Assembly (NCBI RefSeq): GCF_004337445.1
Contig: NZ_SJZB01000011.1
Span: forward strand, 1-36,540
Direction: 5' to 3'
DNA from: Parasulfuritortus cantonensis
Lineage (GTDB): Bacteria; Pseudomonadota; Gammaproteobacteria; Burkholderiales; Thiobacillaceae
Length of the DNA stretch: 36,540 bases
Shown here: positions 8,990 to 17,872 of the stretch, piece by piece
How positions within the stretch are numbered: position 1 is the first letter of the stretch
How the letters are laid out: the number at the start of each line of letters is the position of its first letter
The notes under the pieces: generated by a model
Database searches by the model: none
What the model was told of the DNA's origin: nothing
What the model saw: only the letters and a program-made list of their open reading frames with translations
Translations under genes and position numbers: made by a program

Positions 8990-9968
8990 TGTAGACAGAG
9001 TTCCCCGTAAACCAGCTTCAAAATGCAAAGTTCCCGCTCGGTGGTCGCTGCCAAACCGCAATGCATCGCCAGCGACCTGCCCATGACGGTCCTGGCCGAG
9101 CGGCTGGGCGTGACGGTGGAGACCATCGCGCGCTGGAAACACCGCGATTCGGTCGAGGACCGCTCCCACACCGCCCATCGGCCGCAAACGACGCTCAGCG
9201 CCGAGCAGGAAGCCATCGTCCTGGTCTTGAGGAAAACCCTCGATCTGTCCCTGGACGACCTCCTGGCCGTCGTGCACGAGTTCATTCACGCCACGATCAC
9301 CCGCTCCGCCCTGCATCGCATGCTGAAACGGCATGGTGTCTCGAAGCGCGAGCCGGTCGAGGCGGGCAAGCCCAAGGCCAAGCTCTTCAAAGCCTACGTG
9401 CCCGGATTCGTCCATGTCGACGTCAAGTACCTGCCGCAGATGGCCGACGAGGACAAACGGCGCTACCTGTTCGTGGCCATCGACCGGGCCACCCGCTGGG
9501 TGTTCATCGCCGTGTATGCCGCCAAGACCGCCGCCAACGCCAAGCGCTTCCTGGCGGCCCTGGCCAAGGCCGCACCCTTCCACATCCGGACGATCCTGAC
9601 CGACAACGGCAAGGAGTTCACCGACCGCTTCATCACCGCCGGTGAGCGCACCCCGACGGGGGAACACGCCTTCGACCAACTCTGCGCGGAACTGGGTATC
9701 GAGCACCGGCTGACCCAGCCCAAGCACCCGCAAACCAACGGCATGGTCGAGCGCTTCAACGGCCGTATTGCCGATGTGCTGCGCACCCACCATTTCCGCT
9801 CCGGCGAAGAACTGGAAGCCACGCTCTTGCGCTACGCCTGGCTCTACAACCATCATCTCCCGCAGATGGCTTTGGGTCATATCAGCCCCCTTCAGGCCAT
9901 GAAGAATTGGCAGGCTTCAAACCCAGACCTCTTCCATAAACGGGTCGTTAATCGTCCGGGACATGACA
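8990..9968 (+). mobile_element. IS481-family insertion sequence (ends approximate)
   Basis: The right end is read from the family habit of the terminal repeat overlapping the transposase 3' end: the last bases GTCCGGGACATGACA, inverted as TGTCATGTCCCGGAC, finish at 9968. A candidate left end TGTAGACAGAGTTCCCCG starts at 8990 but matches only loosely (TGT, then CA and CCCCG with gaps). I see no matching target duplication (TGGGCG on the left, CCTAAC on the right). The boundaries are therefore approximate, and the left end may be diverged. The element contains one complete transposase gene. It lies between host-type DNA and the low-GC metallophosphoesterase-NACHT gene. Confidence 0.6.
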
Positions 9969-9973
9969 CCTAA
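9023..9973 (+). CDS. IS481-family transposase
   Basis: 316 residues. An N-terminal helix-turn-helix (MTVLAERLGVTVETIARWKH) recognises the element ends. The DDE integrase-like core follows: first Asp in VPGFVHVDVKYLPQ, second in RTILTDNGKEFTDRF, Glu in PQTNGMVERFNGRI. The C-terminus NRPGHDT matches the family habit of ending inside the right terminal repeat. All three catalytic acids are present and the frame is intact, so the enzyme may be active. Start ATG 9023 gives the full helix-turn-helix. High GC, similar to the host chromosome, unlike the gene that follows. Confidence 0.9.
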   Translation: MQSSRSVVAAKPQCIASDLPMTVLAERLGVTVETIARWKHRDSVEDRSHTAHRPQTTLSAEQEAIVLVLRKTLDLSLDDLLAVVHEFIHATITRSALHRMLKRHGVSKREPVEAGKPKAKLFKAYVPGFVHVDVKYLPQMADEDKRRYLFVAIDRATRWVFIAVYAAKTAANAKRFLAALAKAAPFHIRTILTDNGKEFTDRFITAGERTPTGEHAFDQLCAELGIEHRLTQPKHPQTNGMVERFNGRIADVLRTHHFRSGEELEATLLRYAWLYNHHLPQMALGHISPLQAMKNWQASNPDLFHKRVVNRPGHDT

Positions 9974-10034
9974 CAAATAACCCATCCATTACGCTGCCTA
10001 CTTGCAGACCAAAACATTTAACCGAGGAAACGGA

Positions 10035-13000
10035 ATGACTAAACGGCTACGCATCATCCACTGCTCCGATCTACATCTCGACCCCACCAAACTCGCTGAC
10101 TGTCAAATTGTGCTCGATGCGTTTCAGCAGGACGTCGCACGGCGCGTACAGGCGGACGGCCCGTTTGATCTGCTTGTGTTCACAGGAGATCTTGTAAAAG
10201 AAGGAAAGAACAAGAAGGCTTTTGAATGTGCACGCGAGAAGTTTATCATTCCTACGCTTACGGCCGCGGGATTGACCGAGAAAAACTTTTGCGCCGTACC
10301 CGGAAACCACGATGTCCAACTAAACGAACTTAACGAAATATATGAGAACGGTGTTACCGGTCAACTCACTAATCGTGACGCGATAAATGCCTTTCTCGAC
10401 AATTACGATGCTCAGCATCGCTCCTTTATCGACCGTCGCTTTCGTTATTTCAACGCTGCCACCTTACCAGAAGTCGAACAGCGTGATCAAGAACTCTTCA
10501 GAACGCGAATTTACGATTTTTCAATCGGTAAGATTGGCATTGCACTTCTAAATACGGCTTGGCATGCTTCCGGGAAGGCTAACGACTATGATCTTGGAAA
10601 GATAATTCTGGGCGAACGCCAAGTCGATGTTTCCGCCGACCGCTTGAAGGCATGTTTATTCAAGATAGCTGTATTTCATCACCCATTTGATTGGTTGCTG
10701 CCAGCCGACAAGACAAGTGTCATGCGTGCGATGCAGCGCCACTTTGACCTTGTTCTCTTTGGGCACGCCCATTATCAGGATCCTATGAGTCTTGTGGGCG
10801 TAAGCGGCCACTTCTTTCAATCTCAGACGGGTTGTCTATATTCAACGCGAGATTACTTCAACGGATATTCAATCGTAGACATAGATTTTGGGCTACGACA
10901 ATTTAAAATCGAATTGCGGGAATATTATGATGAGCGACGCGTCTTCGACAACGCGTTACGCTTTGCTGAAAACGGAATATATATTCAACAGTTTCAACGC
11001 CACCGCGCCGGCCTAGATTTAGTCCTATCCGACGAGGCCCAAAGCGCGTTTCAGGACGCGGTGAACTGCCGATTAATATCTGCGGTTGCGGCTGCAAGTG
11101 CCCCAAAAAACATTAGGGAACTATTCGTCTCGCCCGATCTGCGCACTTCCACCGGTCAAGGTGAAGTAGCAGACCAAGGGCCAACCCATAATCAAAACAT
11201 TCAAGTCAGCGAATTGATGCAGGGAAACGCTAACTGGCTTATTTATGGCCAAAAGGAAACCGGAAAAACGACCCTACTAAATTTTCTCGCGGTAGAAGCG
11301 TTACCAGGCGGCCGTTATTTTGATGGGACCCTGCCTTTGCGACTTCAATTTACCGACATTGGAGCAAGTGCGACAACAATTTTTGAAGGAATCCGAAGAG
11401 CCTCCGGCTCCGCGATCGAAACGAAACAAATCCGAGCCGCTCTAAAGACTAAAAAAGTATTAATACTGATCGACAACTTCGACGTCGATCAGCAACAACA
11501 AATCGACACCCTAGGCAAATTCATACAAGATCATCCTGGAAACCGCGTAATTGCAACTGCCCTTTACGACCCAATCCGAAAGCCAGTCGACGTCGGCAAC
11601 CTCCTTGGGATATCTTTTTCGACGCTATATCTAAGCTATTTTGCGAGAAAACAAGTCAAAGAGTTAATTCTACGTTGGGCCAAAGGCAACGCCAACGATG
11701 TCACGCAGCTAGCTGATCGGATAATGATCACCGCATCACGTATTAATGCGCCTCTCACACCACTTCTGATTTCCATTTTGCTTTGGTTAAACGAGCGCAA
11801 CATTAGCTTCGAGCCCGTCAACCACGCGGTTTTGCTTCAAACCTTTGTTAGGGAACTCCTCGGCAAACTCGGTGGCCCCCTAGTGAAGCGTGCAGACCTA
11901 GACACGCGAAATGTGGAGCATTTTCTTGGACATCTAGCTGAATTTTTTACGAAAGAGTTTCGAGAAACGGCGTCACGAATGGAAGTAGAAAGGGTCGCCG
12001 CCGAATACTTTGTCGGGCGTTGGAGCCTTGACCTACTTAAGCTATCGGTTGGCGAAATCATTGGCAGCCTAATTGAACGGGGCATATTGATCGAGTCCGA
12101 TGCTGGAGTCGGGTTCCGTTATCGGTGTTTTTTTGAATATTTCGCTGCACAACGAATGGGTGACGAAATCGAATTTTACCAACACGTCACAAGCGAGAAT
12201 AACTTACTAAGATTTGCGCGGGAAATCGATACATACACGGCGCTTAATCGAAACGACTCAGCCTTATTGAAACGTATTCTCGATGACCTTTCTGCTTATT
12301 ATACGGAACTTGACCACAAGTCTGAGTTAAACGGATTTGATCGACTACCCCTACCATTGACGACAAAAGACACCCTGTCCCACGAAGAGATTCGACATGG
12401 TTTGGAAACATCTAAACTTGAAGAGCAAGAACGCGACAACGTTTTTGATCTCGTAACTCGAGGGGACAAAGACCAATGTCCCGTGTCCGTTCGGAGAGAC
12501 ATTGAGCATTACGTTCCCGGTGAGTTACTCGACTTAGCCTCCCGCGTGCTACGAAACTCCGAGCTAATCAAGATTGCTGACGACAAGAAACAGGAGGTCC
12601 TCACAAAAATATGCAGTTACTGGGCGATACTAATTGCTGAAGGGATGCTCGCGACAGAGAATGCGGCGGACGACCAAGACCTGCCACAAGACATTAGAGA
12701 GCTAGGCCCGGTATTTCCGCTTGTCATATTACCCCAGGCTCTAAGCGAACTGTGCCAGGAAGCCGTTGGCTCCGCAAAATTGGGGCACATACTGCGACGT
12801 GTTTCCGAGAGCGACGAGAATCCACTCATCGTGCGACTTCTAGCAGCGCTTATTTATTTCGGACTGAAACTTGATCGAAGGATTGATGTTATAAAATCCC
12901 TATTCCCCGCCATTAAAGATAAACGATTTTTATTGGGCATGGGTTATCTAAAACTTCGAGTATCCTACACGCTCGGAGAGTTTAGTCGATCTGAAGCACA

Positions 13001-13142
13001 TCAACTACTCGACGTACTGACTGATTTTTCAATGGCCGTCCAAATGTCCGGCAACATGAATGAACGCGAGTTTTCCCAGATGCGTTCAATATTGCAAACC
13101 CAACTGAAGAAGACGCTTACGCCCCGGATCACACACCGCTAA
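10035..13142 (+). CDS. Metallophosphoesterase-NACHT fusion protein (putative NLR-like anti-phage protein)
   Basis: 1035 residues from ATG 10035, which has the strong ribosome site GAGGAAACGGA (the TTG at 10002 has none). Residues 1-290 form a calcineurin-like phosphoesterase with every metal-ligand motif: S11-D12-L-H14, G51-D52, G90-N-H-D93, F-H215-H216 and G243-H-A-H246. After a linker, residues 395-710 form a P-loop module with Walker A GQKETGKT (405-412), Walker B VLILIDNFD (475-483), a sensor-like strand NRVIATA, and FRYRCFFEYFAAQR (694-707), the F-x-x-x-x-x-E-Y-F-A-A signature seen at the end of NACHT winged-helix regions. Residues 710-1035 are helical with no recognised repeat and could be the sensor. 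It is probably a cytosolic, ATP-switched oligomer whose N-terminal enzyme cleaves nucleic acid or nucleotides on infection. GC is far lower than its neighbours, and it is flanked by IS elements, so it was acquired horizontally. The motifs are direct observation; the defence role is inference. Confidence 0.88.
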   Translation: MTKRLRIIHCSDLHLDPTKLADCQIVLDAFQQDVARRVQADGPFDLLVFTGDLVKEGKNKKAFECAREKFIIPTLTAAGLTEKNFCAVPGNHDVQLNELNEIYENGVTGQLTNRDAINAFLDNYDAQHRSFIDRRFRYFNAATLPEVEQRDQELFRTRIYDFSIGKIGIALLNTAWHASGKANDYDLGKIILGERQVDVSADRLKACLFKIAVFHHPFDWLLPADKTSVMRAMQRHFDLVLFGHAHYQDPMSLVGVSGHFFQSQTGCLYSTRDYFNGYSIVDIDFGLRQFKIELREYYDERRVFDNALRFAENGIYIQQFQRHRAGLDLVLSDEAQSAFQDAVNCRLISAVAAASAPKNIRELFVSPDLRTSTGQGEVADQGPTHNQNIQVSELMQGNANWLIYGQKETGKTTLLNFLAVEALPGGRYFDGTLPLRLQFTDIGASATTIFEGIRRASGSAIETKQIRAALKTKKVLILIDNFDVDQQQQIDTLGKFIQDHPGNRVIATALYDPIRKPVDVGNLLGISFSTLYLSYFARKQVKELILRWAKGNANDVTQLADRIMITASRINAPLTPLLISILLWLNERNISFEPVNHAVLLQTFVRELLGKLGGPLVKRADLDTRNVEHFLGHLAEFFTKEFRETASRMEVERVAAEYFVGRWSLDLLKLSVGEIIGSLIERGILIESDAGVGFRYRCFFEYFAAQRMGDEIEFYQHVTSENNLLRFAREIDTYTALNRNDSALLKRILDDLSAYYTELDHKSELNGFDRLPLPLTTKDTLSHEEIRHGLETSKLEEQERDNVFDLVTRGDKDQCPVSVRRDIEHYVPGELLDLASRVLRNSELIKIADDKKQEVLTKICSYWAILIAEGMLATENAADDQDLPQDIRELGPVFPLVILPQALSELCQEAVGSAKLGHILRRVSESDENPLIVRLLAALIYFGLKLDRRIDVIKSLFPAIKDKRFLLGMGYLKLRVSYTLGEFSRSEAHQLLDVLTDFSMAVQMSGNMNEREFSQMRSILQTQLKKTLTPRITHR

Positions 13143-13330
13143 TTTCTAGGCATAATGCAAAGATACTTACCTGCTTACAAAACGCCAGTCGTGGTAAATC
13201 GTACTCCATCAGGGATACGTAGGTCGTTGCCAAAGCATTCAAGCGTTGGAGTTCAATTTACTCCGCCGTTCTTGTGATGGTCATGATCTCTCGGTTGAAA
13301 TGAAAGGTGCACAACCGCGGAGGAGGACTA
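13143..13330. other. Non-coding low-GC tail of the acquired segment
   Basis: This 188-base stretch lies between the metallophosphoesterase-NACHT stop and the left end of the IS5-like element. It keeps the low GC of the gene before it. I see no open frame of useful length. There is only a weak hairpin (GGAGT TCAATTT ACTCC near 13233) without a T-run, so a terminator is possible but not shown. Confidence 0.5.
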
Positions 13331-14520
13331 GCGGGCTGGTGATAAACGCCAACGCCTTGTTCGGGCGTGGATTTTTGGCAAACTACGGCCTGATTTCCAC
13401 ATTGTAATTTCCGCCCCTGATCCATGCGTGGCCAGGAATCTCCCCAAACGTCGATGTTCAGCTATGTCAGCCTGGATGCGCGCGTACCATCCGACCCCCC
13501 CTGCGCCGCCTGCGGGTCCTGGTCGACACCATCCTCGGCAACATGAGCGGGCTGTTCGACGCCGGCTATTCGCACACCGGCCGGCCGTCCATTCCACCCG
13601 AACACTTGCTGCGGGCACTGCTGCTGCAAATCCTGTTCACCATCCGCAGCGAGCGGTTGCTCATGGAACAACTGGATTACAACCTGCTGTTCCGCTGGTT
13701 CGTCGGCCTGGGCATCGACGATGCCATGTGGGACCGCACGGTGTTCAGCATCAACCGCGACCGCCTGCTCTCGACCGACATGGCGCGGGAGTTCTTCGAG
13801 CGTGTGCTCCGTCTGGCCGAGTGGCAGGACTTCGTCTCCGATGAGCCCTTCAGCGTCGATGGCAGCCTGATCGAGGCCTGGGCCAGCCACAAGAGCTTTG
13901 TACGTAAGGATGGCGACGGTCCGGAGCGTCCGCCCGGCCGGAATCCCGAAGTCGATTTCAAGGGCGAGACCCGCAGCAACAAGACGCACGAGAGCACGAC
14001 CGATCCCGAATCCAGGCTTTACAAGAAGGGCGAGTTCACCGAGGCGAAGCTGCGTTACATGACCCACGCGCTGTCCGAGAACCGCAACGGCCTGATCGTC
14101 GATGTCGAGACCACCCAGGCCAACGGCCGGGCGGAATGGGAAGCCGCCCAGAAGATGATTCGCCGTAGCGTGAAACAAGGCGCCACCGTGGGCGCCGACA
14201 AGGGTTACGACACCGGCGAATTCGTGAGCGGCATCGAGCGCCTGGGCATCCGCGCCCATGTGGCGCGCAAGACCCGACACAAGGGTCTGGCGAAACTCTC
14301 CGGCTAGGCGCTGCTGACTTTTGCGGCGTACAACCTGACGCGAATGCTCAACCTGATGTGGCCGAAGACGGTGTAGGGAAAAATCCGCCTGCTGGGCGCC
14401 CAGCCGCAGACGAATAGGGCAGAAGCGCCCAGCAATTCGGGCGACGGCGCGCTTCCGGTGCCGAAAAAACGAGCGGATGAAGAAAATCCGGAGGGATTCA
14501 TGCGTTTCTCACCAGCCTGC
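13331..14520 (+). mobile_element. Decayed IS5-like (IS5/IS1182-type) insertion sequence
   Basis: Imperfect 19-base terminal inverted repeats bound the element. The left copy GCGGGCTGGTGATAAACGC (13331-13349) pairs with the right copy at 14502-14520, whose complement reads GCAGGCTGGTGAGAAACGC (17 of 19 identical). The length is about 1190 bases. The single transposase inside is broken in at least three places. No clear target duplication is seen (CTA on the left, GAG on the right). The element closes the low-GC segment that begins with the metallophosphoesterase-NACHT gene. Confidence 0.75.
13424..14376 (+). pseudogene. IS5-like transposase, inactivated (frameshift, deletion, stop)
   Basis: The protein begins in one frame as MRGQESPQTSMFSYVSLDAR and shifts at a C7 run (13495-13501) into the frame reading LRRLRVLVDTILGNMSGLFD. 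It then continues with the IS5 hallmarks RPSIPPEHLLRALLLQI, SERLLMEQLDYNLLFRWFVG and FSVDGSLIEAWASHKSF. The DDE Asp residues are in FSVDGS and VGADKGYDT. After RAHVARK it jumps straight to TRHKGLAKLSG. Relatives have some 35-45 residues between these points, including the R-K-R-I-E-E catalytic Glu region, so that block looks deleted. A TAG at 14305 replaces an expected Gln codon, and the true end ALLTFAAYNLTRML follows to the stop at 14376. The gene cannot make a working transposase. Confidence 0.82.
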
Positions 14521-14617
14521 GAGGCGACCGGCTCCCTCGCCACGGCGGGTTCGGAGCCGGAAACGAAAGCTGCCGAGCAAAATTACAAGACGTAATCTAA
14601 CGCTTCAAGCGAGCTAT
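14521..14617. other. Short gap between IS5-like element and efflux operon
   Basis: 97 bases with no gene. Apart from the hairpin overlapping the HlyD stop (listed separately), nothing is recognised here. Confidence 0.4.
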
Positions 14618-14626
14618 TTAGCTCGC
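14609..14626 (-). terminator. Hairpin overlapping the stop of the HlyD-type gene
   Basis: A perfect 8-base inverted repeat, GCGAGCTA and TAGCTCGC, is separated by TT, and the TAA stop of the adaptor gene sits in its centre. The downstream bases on the minus strand (TTGAAGCGTT) have only a poor U-tract. It may therefore be a weak terminator or a 3' stabilising hairpin for the four-gene efflux transcript. Confidence 0.4.
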
Positions 14627-15505
14627 CGGCTTCGGCCGCACCGCGATGCTGCAGCTCATCCCCGAGGCCAGCTGGACGCCGGCCGGCACCCGGTCGATCT
14701 GGATGCGCACCGGGATGCGCTGGGCCAGGCGGACCCAGGTGAAGTTCGGGTTGACGTTGGCCAGCAGGTTGCCCGCGGTCGTGTTGTCACGGTCGGTGAT
14801 GCCGCGCGCCAGGCTGGCGACGTGGCCCTGCAGCACGATGTCGGTGCCCAGCAGGGTCATCCGGGCGGGGTCGCCGACGTGGATGCCGGGCAGCCGGTTC
14901 TCCTCGAAATAGCCATAGACCCAGAACGAGTTCCGGTCCACCACCGCCAGCCGGGCCTGGCCGGCCTGGGCGTATTCGCCGGCGTAGACGGCCAGGTTGG
15001 CGACCCAGCCGTCGACCGGCGCCCGCACCTCGGTGCGGGCCAGGTTGGTCCGGGCCGTATCGCGCAGGGCGACGGCCTCGGCGAGCCGGGCCTGGGCGGC
15101 CGTCTCGCTGAGCGCGGCGTCCTCGCGGTCCTCGCGCGAGACCACCTGGTCGTCGAGCTGGGCGCGCCGGCTGGCCTGGCGATGGCGCATGTCGAGGTCG
15201 GCACGGCGCTGGGCGACCAGGGCCTCGGCCTGGGCCAGGGCCTCCTTGAAGCGCGTGTCGTCGATCCGGAACAGCAGTTCGCCGCGCTGCACGAACTGGT
15301 TGTCGGCGACCGCCACCCGGGTCACCAGGCCCGCCACGTCGGGCGCGACGGCGACCACGTCGGCGCGGATGCGGCCGTCGCGGGTCCAGGGTCCGTCCAT
15401 GTAGCGGTGCCACAGCGCCCGGCCGGCGAACAGGGCCAGGGCCAGCAGGGCCAGGGTGGACAGCACGCGCAAGGCCGGCGTGCGGAGCAAGCGTTTCAAT
15501 TCCAT
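14618..15505 (-). CDS. HlyD/EmrA-type periplasmic adaptor (AaeA-like)
   Basis: About 295 residues: an N-terminal membrane anchor (LSTLALLALALFAGRALW), then the membrane-fusion core. That core holds the first lipoyl half APDVAGLVTRVAVADNQFVQ, the helical hairpin (about residues 75-150, rich in Ala, Arg and Glu), the second lipoyl half TEVRAPVDGWVANLAVYAGE and a beta-barrel ending AVRPKPAS. It bridges the inner-membrane FUSC permease and the outer-membrane factor of this operon. I prefer ATG 15505 (AAGGTG ribosome site). The ATG at 15523 overlaps the DUF1656 stop and is the alternative. The DUF1656-HlyD-FUSC set is that of the p-hydroxybenzoate efflux (Aae) systems, so an aromatic carboxylic acid is the likely cargo. 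Confidence 0.88.
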   Translation of the reverse strand: MELKRLLRTPALRVLSTLALLALALFAGRALWHRYMDGPWTRDGRIRADVVAVAPDVAGLVTRVAVADNQFVQRGELLFRIDDTRFKEALAQAEALVAQRRADLDMRHRQASRRAQLDDQVVSREDREDAALSETAAQARLAEAVALRDTARTNLARTEVRAPVDGWVANLAVYAGEYAQAGQARLAVVDRNSFWVYGYFEENRLPGIHVGDPARMTLLGTDIVLQGHVASLARGITDRDNTTAGNLLANVNPNFTWVRLAQRIPVRIQIDRVPAGVQLASGMSCSIAVRPKPAS

Positions 15506-15519
15506 CGCTACACCTTGAG

Positions 15520-15717
15520 TCATGGGTAGAAGAGCAGCCCGGCGGCCGCGAACAGGGCACAGAACACGGCCACCCGGAACAGGCCGGGGTGCCAGACCCA
15601 GCCGTAGACGCCCAACCGGGCGAGCAGCCGGTCGAGCAGCAGATGCGCGGCGCCGGCCGCGAGCAGGACGCCGAACAGGAAGGGCAGGCGCACGCCCGCC
15701 AGGACCAGGTCGGCCAT
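15520..15717 (-). CDS. DUF1656 small membrane protein (AaeX-like)
   Basis: 65 residues with two predicted membrane helices (LPFLFGVLLAAGAAHLLLD and FRVAVFCALFAAAGLLFYP) and the start MADLVLAGVRLPFLFG, typical of DUF1656/AaeX. Its partners are always a FUSC permease and an HlyD adaptor; its own function is unknown. The ATG follows the FUSC stop by one base, and its stop overlaps the first possible ATG of the adaptor gene, so translation is tightly coupled along the operon. Confidence 0.88.
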   Translation of the reverse strand: MADLVLAGVRLPFLFGVLLAAGAAHLLLDRLLARLGVYGWVWHPGLFRVAVFCALFAAAGLLFYP

Positions 15718-15718
15718 G

Positions 15719-17872
15719 TCAGCGCCCTCCCCCGGCCGGCCCGTCGAGCACCGAGACGGCGTCCAGCAGGGCGCTGCGGATGAAGTGCAGGTCGAGCACC
15801 AGGGCGCGCCGGGCGGCGGCGGTCAGCGCGGCGTCGGCGCCGTCGAGGGCGACGATGGCGGACTCGACCGCCTCGGCGGCAACCCGGCGCCGTGCCCGCG
15901 CCGGCGCCTCGAACAGCTCGCCCAGGCGTTGCAGGGCCAGCGACAGCGACAACGGCAGGGCCTCGGCCGGGCTGCCGGCCATGACGGCGCGCAGGTCGAG
16001 CACGGCGCGGCCGGTCTCCAGCACGGTGAGCTGCCAGTCGAATACCCAGTGGTCGATCTCGTCGGCCAGCTTGCCCTGGGTGGCGATGCGCTGGACCAGG
16101 TCGCGGCTGGCGCTTTCCAGGACCTCGCGCCGGGGCGGCACTGGGTCCAGGCAGGCGGCCACCATCTGCCGGCGCAGGGCGCCGACGATGCGGCGCCGGC
16201 TCCAGGGCCCGGCATTGGGATCGAGCAGCTGGTAGAAGGTGATGGCCACGACGAGGCCGACGAAATCGGCCAGGCAGGCGTCGACGAAGGTCGGCAGGTC
16301 GGCGCTGAAGCTGCGCTCCAGGCTGCTGTGCAACATGAACGAGATGTACAGCCCGGCGCCGACCCCGGCCCAGCGCGGCGTCGAGGCCAGCCAGGCGGCC
16401 AGGGCCAGGGGCGGGATCAGGATCAGGCCGAGACCCACCCAGTCGTCGGCCAGGGGGATCAGCTGGAAGTTCCAGAGCAGGCCGATGGGCAGGGCCAGCA
16501 GGCTGCCGAGCATGGCCTGGCGCAGGACCCGGGCCGGTGCCGGCAGGGTGGCGAACACGGTGCCCGAGGCGACGCCGTTGGTGATCGCGCCGGTGCCCGA
16601 CGGCCAGGCCGTGGCGGTCCAGAAGCCGGCCGTCACCACCATCACCAGGACCCCGCGCAGGGCGCCCAGGCCGGCCAGCAGCGGGTCGGTGCGGGTGGAG
16701 AAGCGCAGGGTCTCCTCGTCGGCCAGGCGGCCGCCGCGCGCCAGGTCGTCGGCACCCTCGTCGAGCGCGGCCTGGGTGGCGCAATAGGCGGCGAATTCCT
16801 CGGCCAGGCGCTGCAGCAGCTCGATGCCGGTCTCGAAATCGAGGCGCTGGGCGGCATCCAGCGTCGCCGGCAGGCGTGCCCGGCAATCCGCCGCCCGGCG
16901 GCCATAGTCGTCGCGCCAGCGGCCCAGGGCCGGCAGCAGGCGGCCGGCGGCCGGCGCCGATTGCGGCGCGACGGCGAACAGCGCGCTGAAGCCGCCGTAC
17001 AGGCCCATGAGCGCCTCCGTCACCGCCGGGTGGCCGGTCGCCTGCAGCCGGCGCAGCATCTGGTGGTAGGCGTGCAGGATGCTGGTCACGCCCATGAACT
17101 CGTGGTTCAGCAGCTGCAGGCGCAGGCGCTGCCGGCGCAGGTCGCTGCTCTCCAGGGCGGCGTTGGCGCTGGCCGCCTCCAGGCCGACCGCGTCGCCGGC
17201 GAAGCGCAGCATGGTGGCCTTGCCGGTATCGCCGGCGCGCAGCTTCGCCGGGGACTCGGCCAGGACGGCGCAGAAGTCGGTGAAACGCCGGCTCACGGCG
17301 CCGCGCACCAGGCCCGCCATGCGCAGCGGGAACACCGTGTCGCTGACCAGGGCGGCGCAGAGCACGCCGACCAGCATCTCCAGCATCCGCGTGGTGGCGA
17401 TGTCGAACACCGCGGCCGGGTTGTCGATGGCCGGCAGGGCGACGAAGCAGACCGTGTAGCCGGCCAGCACGAAGCCGTAGGACTGGAAGTTGCGGTAGAC
17501 GAAGGAGCCGGCCGTGGCGGCCGCCATCCAGAGGCCGAAGTAGAGCCAGAACAGCTCGGGCGTCTGGGCGAAGCCGCCGATCAGGATCACCGATGCGGCG
17601 GCCCCGGCCAGGGTGCCGAGCAGGCGGTAGTAGCTCTTCTGGAAGACCAGGCCGGTGCGGACCTGCATGACCAGGTAGACGCAGAACATGGCGGTGCGCG
17701 GTGACTCCAGGTTGCCGGCGAGCGAGATCACCAGCGCCAGCTCGGCGGCCAGCACCACCTTGAACACGTGCACGGCACTGGTCCAGCCGGGTGCCCGCTG
17801 CCACAGGCGGAACCGGGCCGCGACGCGGCGCCAGGCGCCGGCCAGCGGCGCCGGCAGGACGGCCGCGCTCAT
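15719..17872 (-). CDS. FUSC-family aromatic acid exporter permease (AaeB-like)
   Basis: 717 residues with the two-part layout of the family: an N-terminal set of about six membrane helices (VFKVVLAAELALVISLAGNL to VLCAALVSDTVFPLR), a cytoplasmic helical region, a second set (LRGVLVMVVTAGFWTATAW to DFVGLVVAITFYQLLD) and a C-terminal cytoplasmic tail. These proteins export aromatic carboxylic acids or related weak acids across the inner membrane. The start ATG 17872 overlaps the stop of the outer-membrane factor gene (ATGA), so the two are translationally coupled. The substrate here is not shown by the sequence. Confidence 0.9.
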   Translation of the reverse strand: MSAAVLPAPLAGAWRRVAARFRLWQRAPGWTSAVHVFKVVLAAELALVISLAGNLESPRTAMFCVYLVMQVRTGLVFQKSYYRLLGTLAGAAASVILIGGFAQTPELFWLYFGLWMAAATAGSFVYRNFQSYGFVLAGYTVCFVALPAIDNPAAVFDIATTRMLEMLVGVLCAALVSDTVFPLRMAGLVRGAVSRRFTDFCAVLAESPAKLRAGDTGKATMLRFAGDAVGLEAASANAALESSDLRRQRLRLQLLNHEFMGVTSILHAYHQMLRRLQATGHPAVTEALMGLYGGFSALFAVAPQSAPAAGRLLPALGRWRDDYGRRAADCRARLPATLDAAQRLDFETGIELLQRLAEEFAAYCATQAALDEGADDLARGGRLADEETLRFSTRTDPLLAGLGALRGVLVMVVTAGFWTATAWPSGTGAITNGVASGTVFATLPAPARVLRQAMLGSLLALPIGLLWNFQLIPLADDWVGLGLILIPPLALAAWLASTPRWAGVGAGLYISFMLHSSLERSFSADLPTFVDACLADFVGLVVAITFYQLLDPNAGPWSRRRIVGALRRQMVAACLDPVPPRREVLESASRDLVQRIATQGKLADEIDHWVFDWQLTVLETGRAVLDLRAVMAGSPAEALPLSLSLALQRLGELFEAPARARRRVAAEAVESAIVALDGADAALTAAARRALVLDLHFIRSALLDAVSVLDGPAGGGR

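Noticed and set aside
8984..9974. Target duplication of the IS481-like element
   Set aside because: Flanks TGGGCG and CCTAAC do not match, so none is claimed.
10002..10034. Upstream TTG start of the metallophosphoesterase-NACHT gene
   Set aside because: No ribosome site, while ATG 10035 has GAGGAAACGGA and starts right before the first catalytic strand.
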